8,357 nt of DNA. Origin: Nocardioidaceae bacterium (GTDB lineage: Bacteria; Actinomycetota; Actinomycetes; Propionibacteriales; Nocardioidaceae). Below the pieces are notes generated by a model. The model saw nothing but the letters and a program-made list of their open reading frames with translations. It did not search any database and was not told the DNA's origin. The stretch spans positions 1 through 8,357 of the forward strand of contig JAICRS010000127.1 in assembly GCA_025966335.1 (NCBI GenBank), read 5' to 3'. This document shows, one piece after another, positions 1 to 5,101 of the stretch. Within the stretch, counting starts at the first letter, position 1. Every line of letters starts with the position of its first letter. Both the position numbers and the translations under genes were made by a program.

Positions 1-1003
1 GTGCCCCGTGCGGCAGGAACAGCATCGAGGCCTGCATGTGCGGCGGCTCGGCGAACAGCCGCTGCTTCCCGTCGATCGTGTACGGCGAGCGGACGAACCC
101 GGCCGCGTCCAGGCCGCCGCGGGCGATCGTCGCGGCCCGCTGCTTGAGGCTCACCCCGCTGGCCGGTGCCTCCAGGCCGATCCCGTGGGCGGTGCCCCCG
201 GACACGACCAGGATCGTGCCGGAGCGCGGAGCGGTGCGGCCGCGGTAGCCGAACAGGTCTCCCCGCTCGACCGGGTGGCAGTCGAGGATCGTCGCCTTGA
301 CGCGCAGCGCGCCCCGGTCCCCCAACCACAGCTGGGTGCCGATCCGCGGCCGGAACTCGAACTCGGGGTAGGCGGACTGCAGCGACGCGAGCTCGGGATC
401 GGTCAGGTGCGAGACGAACACCCGGTTCGTCGGCAGGCCCGCGGCCACGATGTCGGTCATCAGCCGCTCGACCTCGGGCATGTGCGAGCCGTGCGCCATC
501 GGCAGGTGCAGCGCGACCCCCTCGACGGCCACCCCGGCCCCCCGGATCAACCCACCGCCCTTGACCCCGGGCCGCGCCCTGGTCGAGATCAGGCCCGCGG
601 CCTGGCGGAGCTCGCGCGCGGAGAAGCCGTGCCGCCGCATCGACGTCATCCGTTCGAGTACGACGCGCGGGCGGTCGTCGCGGGCGGCGAGGAGCACCAG
701 GTCCTCGAGCCGGCCGACGGTGTGCACGACGTTCTGGTGGAAGACCATCGGGTGCTCGAACCGGCGCCAGGGGGTCAGCACCATCACCGAGCCGTGGAAC
801 CGGGAGGCGGCCTGCTCCACCTCGTCGTAGGTGCCGACGGCCATCAGGTCGACACCGAGCCAGGCGGCCTTGCGGGCCAGCCTCGGAACCCCGAAGCCGT
901 AGCCGTTGCCCTTGGCCACCGGCACGATCGACGGGTGCGAGGAGAGCATCGACTTCAGGTGAGCGCGCCAGCGGTCACCGTCCACGTGCAGCGTGAGCGC
1001 CAT
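1..1003 (-). CDS. Alanine racemase-like PLP-dependent protein (partial, C-terminus beyond left edge)
   Basis: Reading the reverse strand from an ATG at 1003-1001 gives 334 codons with no stop before the window edge. The N-terminal part is a fold-type III PLP barrel: VAKGNGYGFG (residues 29-38) is the alanine racemase cofactor motif, with Lys31 as the expected Schiff-base lysine, and RIGTQLWLGD (220-229) matches the RxGxxLyG-type region. The C-terminal part diverges from classical Alr: FGYRG (251-255) sits where the catalytic SYG tyrosine would be, and the GYxDG motif is replaced by SGGTAHGIG (268-276). A GGGAGGT ribosome site lies just upstream (about 1007-1013). It starts 16 bases after the FemX-like gene, so the two are almost certainly cotranscribed. 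By family it should racemise or bind an amino acid, perhaps for peptidoglycan precursors; the altered C-terminal motifs leave the substrate open. It could also be a non-catalytic PLP-binding homologue. The family call is firm, the exact reaction is not. Confidence 0.85.
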   Translation of the reverse strand, partial: MALTLHVDGDRWRAHLKSMLSSHPSIVPVAKGNGYGFGVPRLARKAAWLGVDLMAVGTYDEVEQAASRFHGSVMVLTPWRRFEHPMVFHQNVVHTVGRLEDLVLLAARDDRPRVVLERMTSMRRHGFSARELRQAAGLISTRARPGVKGGGLIRGAGVAVEGVALHLPMAHGSHMPEVERLMTDIVAAGLPTNRVFVSHLTDPELASLQSAYPEFEFRPRIGTQLWLGDRGALRVKATILDCHPVERGDLFGYRGRTAPRSGTILVVSGGTAHGIGLEAPASGVSLKQRAATIARGGLDAAGFVRSPYTIDGKQRLFAEPPHMQASMLFLPHGA

Positions 1004-1019
1004 GGTTACCTCCCCAGCC

Positions 1020-2150
1020 TCATCGGCGCTGCATGTAGACCGAGAACGCCTTGTAGACAGGCCGGTTGATCGGCAGGTCCCACTCCCCGGCGTACTCGAC
1101 CGCCTCTCCGCCGGTACCCACCTTGAACTGGATCAAGCCGACATGCGGGTCCTCGGAGTCGAGGGTGTCGGTGATCCCCCTGAGGTCGTAGACGTCGGCT
1201 CCGGCGGCGAGCGAGTCCTTGATCATCGCCCACTGCGCGGCGTTCGACCCGCGGACGTCGCGCTTCTCGGTCGAGGAGGCGCCGTAGGAGTACCAGGTGT
1301 GTCCGCCGACCCGGACCCAGATCGTCGCGGCCACCAGGTCGCCCTCGTGCCGGGCCAGGTAGAGCCGGATCCGGTCCGGCTCCTCGGCGAGCAGCGCCTG
1401 GAACATGGTCTGGAAGTAGGACAGTGGCCGCGGGGTGAAGTGGTCGCGCTCCGCGGTGTGGAGGTAGAGGTCGTGGAACAGCTTGAGGTCCTCGACGGTG
1501 CCGCGAGTGACCTCGACCCCGGCCTTGTCTGCCTTCTTGATGTTGCGCCGCCACTGCTGGTTCATCCCCTTGAGGACGTCGTCCTCGGTGCGGCCGGCGA
1601 GCGGGATCTGGAAGTTGTAGCGCGGCTGCCCGGCGGCGAACCCGCCGTCCACCGACTGCAGCCGCCAGCCCAGCTCACGCAGCTGCGAGACCACCATGGC
1701 TCCCTCCCGGGAGCGTTCAGACGGCGGCAGCTGGCCGAGCCGGTCGGTGTGCTCGTCGGCCACGCCCTTCTTGACCGCGTCGGCGGTCCACCGGCGGGTG
1801 ATCACCGGCGGGCCCATCCGTACGCCGAACGCGCCTCGGCCGGCGAGGTGCTTGGTCATCGGGGCCAGCCAGTCGGAGAGGAAGTCCGTGGTCCAGTCGA
1901 TGACCGGCCCCTCCGGCAGGTAGGCCAGGTAGCGGCGGACCTTCGGCAGCTGCCGGTAGAGCACCAGCCCGGCGCCCACGAGGGTCCCCGCGTCGTCGTA
2001 CCAGCCGATCGACTCGCGCCGCCAGTCGCTCTTCACCTCACCCCAGGCCGGGGTCTGCAGGAAGCTGGCAGAACGCTGCGACCGGAGGAAGTCGAGGTGC
2101 TCGGCGGCGGTGATCGTGCGGACGGAGAGGGCGGGGGCGTTCACGGTCAC
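1020..2150 (-). CDS. FemA/FemB/FemX-family peptidoglycan bridge aminoacyltransferase
   Basis: The 376-residue product has the length and layout of FemABX proteins, which use aminoacyl-tRNA to add the first bridge amino acid to lipid II at the cytoplasmic face of the membrane. Visible signatures are SFLQTPAWGEVK near residue 30, PEGPVIDW near 100, MNQQWRRNIKKADKAGV near 200, and a second GNAT-like half with WYSYGASS, YDLRGITDTLD and the C-terminal EWDLPINRPVYKAF. In actinobacteria with LL-diaminopimelate and a glycine bridge, FemX adds that glycine; the amino acid here is inferred, not shown. The gene follows nfo after 5 bases and precedes the racemase-like gene by 16, giving a single operon. 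Start choice is uncertain: GTG at 2150 has AGGG only 3 bases upstream, whereas the in-frame GTG at 2144 has it at 9 bases, so the protein may begin two codons later (374 residues). Confidence 0.93.
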   Translation of the reverse strand: MTVNAPALSVRTITAAEHLDFLRSQRSASFLQTPAWGEVKSDWRRESIGWYDDAGTLVGAGLVLYRQLPKVRRYLAYLPEGPVIDWTTDFLSDWLAPMTKHLAGRGAFGVRMGPPVITRRWTADAVKKGVADEHTDRLGQLPPSERSREGAMVVSQLRELGWRLQSVDGGFAAGQPRYNFQIPLAGRTEDDVLKGMNQQWRRNIKKADKAGVEVTRGTVEDLKLFHDLYLHTAERDHFTPRPLSYFQTMFQALLAEEPDRIRLYLARHEGDLVAATIWVRVGGHTWYSYGASSTEKRDVRGSNAAQWAMIKDSLAAGADVYDLRGITDTLDSEDPHVGLIQFKVGTGGEAVEYAGEWDLPINRPVYKAFSVYMQRR

Positions 2151-2155
2151 CGACC

Positions 2156-2956
2156 CTAGCCCAGGCGGTCGCGCAGCCAGGCGAAGTCAGCCTGGTGACC
2201 CGCGGCACCGCCCGGCGTCTCGCAGACCACCGGTGCCTTCGCGTCGCGGACCACGGCGACCAGCTCGTCGGGGTCGATGTTGCCCTGCCCGAAGTTGGTG
2301 TGCCGGTCGGCGCCGGAGTCGAACGCGTCGCGGCTGTCGTTGGCGTGCACCAGGTCGATCCGGCCGGTGACCTTCAGCACGTCGTCGACGATGGAGGTCA
2401 GGTCGTTGCCGCCGGCGTGGGCGTGGCAGGTGTCGAGGCAGAAGCCGACGTTCTCGAAGCCCTCGGCCTGGGAGATGGCCTCCCATACCCCGCCGATCCG
2501 GTCGAGGTAGCGGGTCATCGCGTTGGTGCCGCCGGCGGTGTTCTCGATCAGCAGCGGGATCTTGAGGTCGGTGGCCTCGACGGCCTTGCGCCAGTTGTCG
2601 AACCCCTTCGCCGGGTCGTCGTCCTTGTTGACGTGGCCGCCGTGGACGATCAGGCCCTTCGCGCCGATCGAGGCCGCGGCGTCGATGTGCTGCTGGAGCA
2701 GCTTGCGGCTCGGGATCCGGATCCGGTTGTTCGTGGTGGCGACGTTGATGATGTAGGGCGCGTGCACGTAGAGGTCGATCCCGTGCTCCTCGGCCGCCGC
2801 GCGCAGGGCATCGGCCCCGCCGTCGTACTGGAACTCGGGGCCCTTGTAGCCCTGCGGGTCCCCGAGGAAGAACTGGCTCAGCGTGGCGCCGCGCTCGATC
2901 GCCGCGCCGATCGGGTCGGCCTGGTCGACGTGGGCACCGATGTGGAGAGTGGGCAT
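2156..2956 (-). CDS. nfo: Deoxyribonuclease IV (AP endonuclease, endonuclease IV)
   Basis: The product of 266 residues is a metal-dependent AP endonuclease of base-excision repair that cuts 5' of abasic sites. All nine zinc ligands known from E. coli Nfo have clear counterparts: His65 (VHAPY), His105 (IVHGGH), Glu138 (LIENTAGG), Asp175 and His178 (CLDTCHAHAGG), His204 (LVHANDS), Asp217 and His219 (GADRHTNFGQG) and Glu246 (VVCETPGG). The reading frame is open 10 codons further up to a GTG at 2986, but MPTLHIGAHVD is the natural family N-terminus, and the longer start has no ribosome site. The chosen ATG has a TAGAGT hexamer exactly 7 bases upstream, which suggests a leaderless transcript starting at the A of ATG. 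It heads the nfo-femX-racemase unit and is divergent from rpsF. E. coli Nfo is slightly longer (285 residues). Confidence 0.95.
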   Translation of the reverse strand: MPTLHIGAHVDQADPIGAAIERGATLSQFFLGDPQGYKGPEFQYDGGADALRAAAEEHGIDLYVHAPYIINVATTNNRIRIPSRKLLQQHIDAAASIGAKGLIVHGGHVNKDDDPAKGFDNWRKAVEATDLKIPLLIENTAGGTNAMTRYLDRIGGVWEAISQAEGFENVGFCLDTCHAHAGGNDLTSIVDDVLKVTGRIDLVHANDSRDAFDSGADRHTNFGQGNIDPDELVAVVRDAKAPVVCETPGGAAGHQADFAWLRDRLG

Positions 2957-2969
2957 GGGCCTCACTCTA
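2957..2969 (-). promoter_or_regulatory. Candidate leaderless promoter (-10 element) of nfo
   Basis: On the minus strand TAGAGT (2969-2964) fits the actinobacterial -10 pattern TANNNT and lies exactly 7 bases before the nfo ATG at 2956. This spacing would place the transcription start at the start codon. No convincing -35 box is visible 16-18 bases upstream. GAGG at 2963-2960 is too close to the ATG (3 bases) to act as a normal ribosome site. This is an inference from spacing only. Confidence 0.45.
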
Positions 2970-3076
2970 GGCGTGGGCTCCGACACCCGAGAGCCGGCCG
3001 GGTGGTCGGTGGCCGGTGACCGGGGTGGCGGGCCTGGTGGCCTGTGGACGACGATTTCGGCGCGCCGCCTGTGCGC

Positions 3077-3085
3077 TGATACTCT
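3077..3085 (+). promoter_or_regulatory. Candidate extended -10 promoter of the rpsF operon
   Basis: TGA-TACTCT at 3077-3085 matches an extended -10 element (TGn followed by TANNNT). The only -35 resemblance is a poor TTTCGG at 3055-3060 with a 19-base spacer. Transcription would begin near 3092 and leave a 5' leader of about 145 bases before the rpsF TTG at 3239. It is the best promoter-like site in the 282-base divergent gap between nfo and rpsF (2957-3238); the GGTGG-rich stretch at 3001-3050 in the same gap shows no other recognisable element. Confidence 0.45.
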
Positions 3086-3136
3086 GGAGCGTCGATCGGC
3101 TCGGCCCCTCCAGGATGGGTGTCCGGGCCGTCGGTA

Positions 3137-3227
3137 CGTCGCACTCCTCGCCGGGAACGGCCGGAGTACGACGGACGCACAGCCCTCCTGTCACGGAAAC
3201 GCCGTGGCCGCCCGAGTCCGAAGGAGG
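3137..3227 (+). promoter_or_regulatory. Structured 5' leader of rpsF with possible SD sequestration (candidate S6:S18 leader)
   Basis: Three structures can be drawn by eye. First, a long hairpin at 3137-3173: CGTCG pairs with CGACG, then ACTCC with GGAGT, then CCG with CGG around a GGAA (GNRA) tetraloop. Second, a 5-6 bp hairpin CACGG-AAACG-CCGTG at 3192-3206. Third, CCTCCT (3184-3189) is exactly complementary to AGGAGG of the rpsF ribosome site (3222-3227), enclosing the second hairpin. A competing stem CGGAC (3172-3176) with GTCCG (3216-3220) cannot coexist with the third stem except as a pseudoknot, so alternative folds are possible. A CCG follows the second hairpin directly (3208-3210). 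In other bacteria rpsF leaders bind the S6:S18 complex through a conserved CCG; this similarity is suggestive only. Confidence 0.4.
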
Positions 3228-3238
3228 TGGAGACCGCT

Positions 3239-3532
3239 TTGCGTGCCTATGAAGTAATGGTCATCCTCGACCCCGATCTCGAAGAACGTACTGTCGCGCC
3301 CTCGCTCGACCAGTACCTCAACAACGTCGTCCGCAAGGACGGCGGCACCGTGGAGAAGGTCGACGTCTGGGGACGTCGCCGCCTTGCCTACGAGATCGAC
3401 AAGAACGCCGAAGGCATCTACGCCATCATCGAGCTGCAGGCCGAGCCGGCCACGGTGAAGGAGCTCGACCGTCAGCTCACGCTGAACGAGTCGGTTCTGC
3501 GCACCAAGGTCATCCGGCCGAGCATTCGCTGA
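3239..3532 (+). CDS. rpsF: Small ribosomal subunit protein bS6
   Basis: The 97-residue product is ribosomal protein S6, which binds 16S rRNA in the platform of the 30S subunit together with S18. The family N-terminus MRxYE is seen as MRAYEVMVILDPDLEE, followed by GTVEKVDVWGRRRLAYEI (about residues 36-53) and the C-terminal VLRTKVIRPSIR. The length fits the family (about 95-100 residues). The start is TTG at 3239: it gives the exact family N-terminus and has AAGGAGG at 3221-3227, 11 bases upstream. An in-frame GTG at 3227 overlaps that ribosome site, and a frame open further upstream to 3119 encodes sequence unlike S6. It is the first gene of rpsF-ssb-rpsR-rplI, 87 bases before ssb. The TTG start and the leader complementary to its ribosome site suggest controlled translation. 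Confidence 0.96.
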   Translation: MRAYEVMVILDPDLEERTVAPSLDQYLNNVVRKDGGTVEKVDVWGRRRLAYEIDKNAEGIYAIIELQAEPATVKELDRQLTLNESVLRTKVIRPSIR

Positions 3533-3552
3533 CGCAATCACACGTTCAGAAC

Positions 3553-3571
3553 ATCGGTAACCCCGACCGAT
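3553..3571 (+). other. Hairpin in the rpsF-ssb gap
   Basis: ATCGGT (3553-3558) and ACCGAT (3566-3571) form a perfect 6-bp stem with a 7-base loop, 20 bases after the rpsF stop. No T-run follows, so it is not a convincing terminator. It could modulate read-through or mRNA stability, or be chance in GC-rich DNA. The rest of the 87-base gap shows only the ssb ribosome site. Confidence 0.3.
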
Positions 3572-3619
3572 TCCCCCGGTCAACCACTTTGAATCGACCC
3601 GAGACCAGGGAGGCCTGAT

Positions 3620-4204
3620 ATGGCAGGCGAAACACCGATCACCGTCGTCGGCAACCTGACCGCCGACCCCGAGCTGCGGTTCACCCCGTCGGGTGCCGCG
3701 GTCGCCAACTTCACGGTTGCGTCGACCCCGCGCACGTTCGACAAGCAGAGCAACGAGTGGAAGGACGGCGAAGCGCTGTTCCTCAACTGCTCGGTGTGGC
3801 GCCAGGCGGCCGAGAACGCCGCCGAGTCGCTGCAGCGCGGCATGCGCGTGATCGTGCAGGGTCGGCTGAAGGCGCGCTCCTACGAGACCCGCGAGGGTGA
3901 GAAGCGCACCGTCTTCGAGATCGACGTCGACGAGGTCGGCCCGAGCGTGAAGTACGCGACCGCCAAGGTCACCAAGACCTCACGCTCCGGCACGGGCCAG
4001 GGTGGCTCCTACGGCGGCGGCGGGGACGACCCGTGGTCCTCGGGCGGTTCCCAGGGCGGCCAGCAGGCAGGCGGTTCCGGCGGAAGCTGGGGCGGCCAGC
4101 AGGGTGGTGGCCAGGGTGGTTCGTACGGCGGTGGGCAGGCGCCCGCCAACGATCCGTGGGCCACTGGCGGCGCCGCCGGGTCCTCGGACGAGCCCCCGTT
4201 CTGA
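3620..4204 (+). CDS. ssb: Single-stranded DNA-binding protein
   Basis: The 194-residue product binds single-stranded DNA during replication, repair and recombination and recruits partners through its C-terminal tip. The OB-fold covers about residues 1-115, with ITVVGNLTADPELRFTPSG at the N-terminus, Trp47 and Trp60 as aromatic residues in the OB-fold region, and GMRVIVQGRLKARSYE at 74-89. Residues 116-187 are a Gly/Gln/Ser-rich disordered linker containing two DPW motifs and repeated GGS(Y/W)GG units. The protein ends in DEPPF, the usual acidic partner-binding tip. The ATG has a strong AGGGAGG ribosome site about 7 bases upstream. It is the second gene of the S6-S18-L9 operon, as is usual in actinobacteria, which couples Ssb supply to growth rate. 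Length and both ends fit a complete housekeeping Ssb. Confidence 0.97.
   Translation: MAGETPITVVGNLTADPELRFTPSGAAVANFTVASTPRTFDKQSNEWKDGEALFLNCSVWRQAAENAAESLQRGMRVIVQGRLKARSYETREGEKRTVFEIDVDEVGPSVKYATAKVTKTSRSGTGQGGSYGGGGDDPWSSGGSQGGQQAGGSGGSWGGQQGGGQGGSYGGGQAPANDPWATGGAAGSSDEPPF
3997..4134 (+). repeat. Imperfect 24-base direct repeat in the ssb linker
   Basis: The 24-base segments at 3997-4020 and 4111-4134 differ at three positions and both encode GQGGSYGGG. Between them lie further GGCCAGCAG-type units. Together they build the low-complexity linker of Ssb, probably by slippage or duplication. The differences are mostly at third codon positions, so the peptide is kept while the DNA drifts. 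Confidence 0.6.
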
Positions 4205-4228
4205 TCTGCAAATCTCTGACAACAACTG

Positions 4229-4266
4229 GCTGCTCACCAGCAGCTGACCATTCCGGCGAGAGCCGG
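4229..4266 (+). promoter_or_regulatory. Tandem hairpins in the ssb-rpsR gap
   Basis: Two perfect hairpins lie in the 84-base gap between ssb and rpsR. GCTGCT (4229-4234) pairs with AGCAGC (4239-4244) across a CACC loop. CCGGC (4253-4257) pairs with GCCGG (4262-4266) across a GAGA (GNRA) tetraloop. The second ends about 10 bases before the rpsR ribosome site. No T-run follows either one, so they are not standard terminators. They may be mRNA processing, stability or protein-binding sites; function is not shown. Confidence 0.4.
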
Positions 4267-4288
4267 GCTCATGAAAAGGAGCACCAGA

Positions 4289-4525
4289 ATGGCCAAGCCA
4301 GTACTCCGCAAGCCGAAGAAGAAGGTTTGCCAGTTCTGCAAGGAGAAGGTGTCGTACGTCGACTACAAGGACACGACACTGCTTCGCAAGTTCATCTCCG
4401 ACCGCGGCAAGATCCGTGCGCGTCGGGTGACCGGCAACTGCGTGCAGCACCAGCGCGACGTTGCGATCGCGGTCAAGAACGCCCGCGAGGTCGCGCTCCT
4501 TCCCTACACGTCCACGGCTCGCTGA
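4289..4525 (+). CDS. rpsR: Small ribosomal subunit protein bS18 (zinc-ligand form)
   Basis: The 78-residue product is ribosomal protein S18, the partner of S6 on the 30S platform. Family signatures are YVDYKDTTLLRKFISDRGKIRARR split around residue 35, then VTGNCVQHQRD and the end AREVALLPYTSTAR. CQFC (residues 14-17) and the later CVQH (CxxH) supply four possible zinc ligands, so this is the C-plus version rather than the cysteine-free paralogue used under zinc starvation in some actinobacteria. Start choice: an ATG at 4271 is in frame but AAAAGGAG lies directly after it, 6-7 bases before the ATG at 4289, so 4289 with MAKPVLRKPKKK is the real start. The gene follows ssb by 84 bases with two hairpins in the gap and precedes rplI by 14 bases. 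Confidence 0.96.
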   Translation: MAKPVLRKPKKKVCQFCKEKVSYVDYKDTTLLRKFISDRGKIRARRVTGNCVQHQRDVAIAVKNAREVALLPYTSTAR

Positions 4526-4539
4526 GAGGAGACTGACTG

Positions 4540-4983
4540 ATGAAGCTCATCCTGACTCAGGAGGTCACCGGCCTCGGCGCTGCGGGCGATGTCGTCGAGG
4601 TCCGCGACGGCTACGGCCGCAACTTCCTCATCCCGCGTGGGTTCGGCATCCGCTGGACCAAGGGCGGCGAGAAGACGATCGAGTCGATCAAGGCCGCGCG
4701 GAGCAGCCGCGAGGTCCGCGACCTCGACCACGCCAAGGAGATCAAGGCCAAGCTCGAGGGTGCGACCGTCGAGCTGCCGGTGCGTGCCGGCGCGGGCGGC
4801 CGTCTCTTCGGTGCGGTCACGGTCACCGACATCGCCGGTGCGATCTCGCAGGCCGGTGCCTCGGTCGACAAGCGCAAGATCATCGTCGGCAACCCGATCA
4901 AGTCCCTGGGCTCGCACCAGGTGACGGTGAAGGTCCACGACGACGTCGACGCGACGGTCAACCTGAACGTCGTCGCTGTCTGA
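4540..4983 (+). CDS. rplI: Large ribosomal subunit protein bL9
   Basis: The 147-residue product is ribosomal protein L9, an elongated protein of two globular domains joined by a long helix, bound at the base of the L1 stalk of the 50S subunit. The diagnostic N-terminal motif is complete: GLGAAGDVVEVRDGYGRNFL (residues 11-30) followed by IPRGFGIRWTKGGEK. The helical connector is about residues 43-72 and the C-terminal domain begins near LEGATVELPVRAG, with GRLFGAVTVTDIA typical of L9. GAGGAG stands about 9 bases before the ATG. It is the last gene of the operon; a strong terminator begins 50 bases after its stop. Length is normal and no defects are visible. Confidence 0.97.
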   Translation: MKLILTQEVTGLGAAGDVVEVRDGYGRNFLIPRGFGIRWTKGGEKTIESIKAARSSREVRDLDHAKEIKAKLEGATVELPVRAGAGGRLFGAVTVTDIAGAISQAGASVDKRKIIVGNPIKSLGSHQVTVKVHDDVDATVNLNVVAV

Positions 4984-5033
4984 CACAACGGCGCTGACCG
5001 GTTCAGCACAGGCTGACTGAACTCAGCACACGC

Positions 5034-5068
5034 GAAAGGGCCGCTCCCCGGTGGGGAGCGGCCCTTTC
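5034..5068. terminator. Bidirectional intrinsic terminator between rplI and the convergent secreted-protein gene
   Basis: GAAAGGGCCGCTCCCC (5034-5049) and its exact reverse complement (5053-5068) form a 16-bp perfect stem with a GGT loop. On the plus strand the stem ends in CTTTC followed by TGTCTCT, and on the minus strand it also ends in CTTTC. It lies between convergent genes (rplI stop 4983, minus-strand stop 5100), so it can end both transcripts. A weak 6-bp inverted repeat GTTCAG/CTGAAC (5001-5006, 5017-5022) lies upstream. Confidence 0.92.
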
Positions 5069-5084
5069 TGTCTCTGGAGGAGAC

Positions 5085-5101
5085 GACGGGCTGGGCCCGT
5101 C
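5085..5101 (-). other. Small GC hairpin at the stop codon of the secreted-protein gene
   Basis: GACGGGC (5085-5091) and GCCCGTC (5095-5101) form a 7-bp stem with a 3-base loop that overlaps the TGA of the minus-strand gene. No T-run follows. It may assist the large terminator next to it or protect the mRNA end; it could also be incidental. Confidence 0.35.

Noticed and set aside
8..2159. Long plus-strand open frames (8-1069, 993-2159)
   Set aside because: They are antisense shadows of the racemase-like and femX genes; their translations are low-complexity Arg/Pro/Gly-rich with no family signatures, as expected in GC-rich DNA.
2195..3019. 274-codon plus-strand frame opposite nfo
   Set aside because: The minus strand encodes a complete endonuclease IV with all metal ligands; the plus frame is a Val/Asp/Gly-rich mirror without a ribosome site.
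3001..3050. GGTGG-rich stretch that could form a two-layer G-quadruplex
   Set aside because: GG runs are expected at this GC content, no GGG-run series is present, and it lies upstream of the likely rpsF transcription start.
4271..4288. Upstream ATG as rpsR start
   Set aside because: The rpsR ribosome site AAAAGGAG lies between it and the ATG at 4289, and S18 proteins begin at the latter.
5001..5030. TCAGCACA direct repeat and GTTCAG/CTGAAC inverted repeat after rplI
   Set aside because: They are short and imperfectly arranged, next to a far stronger terminator; nothing distinguishes them from chance.
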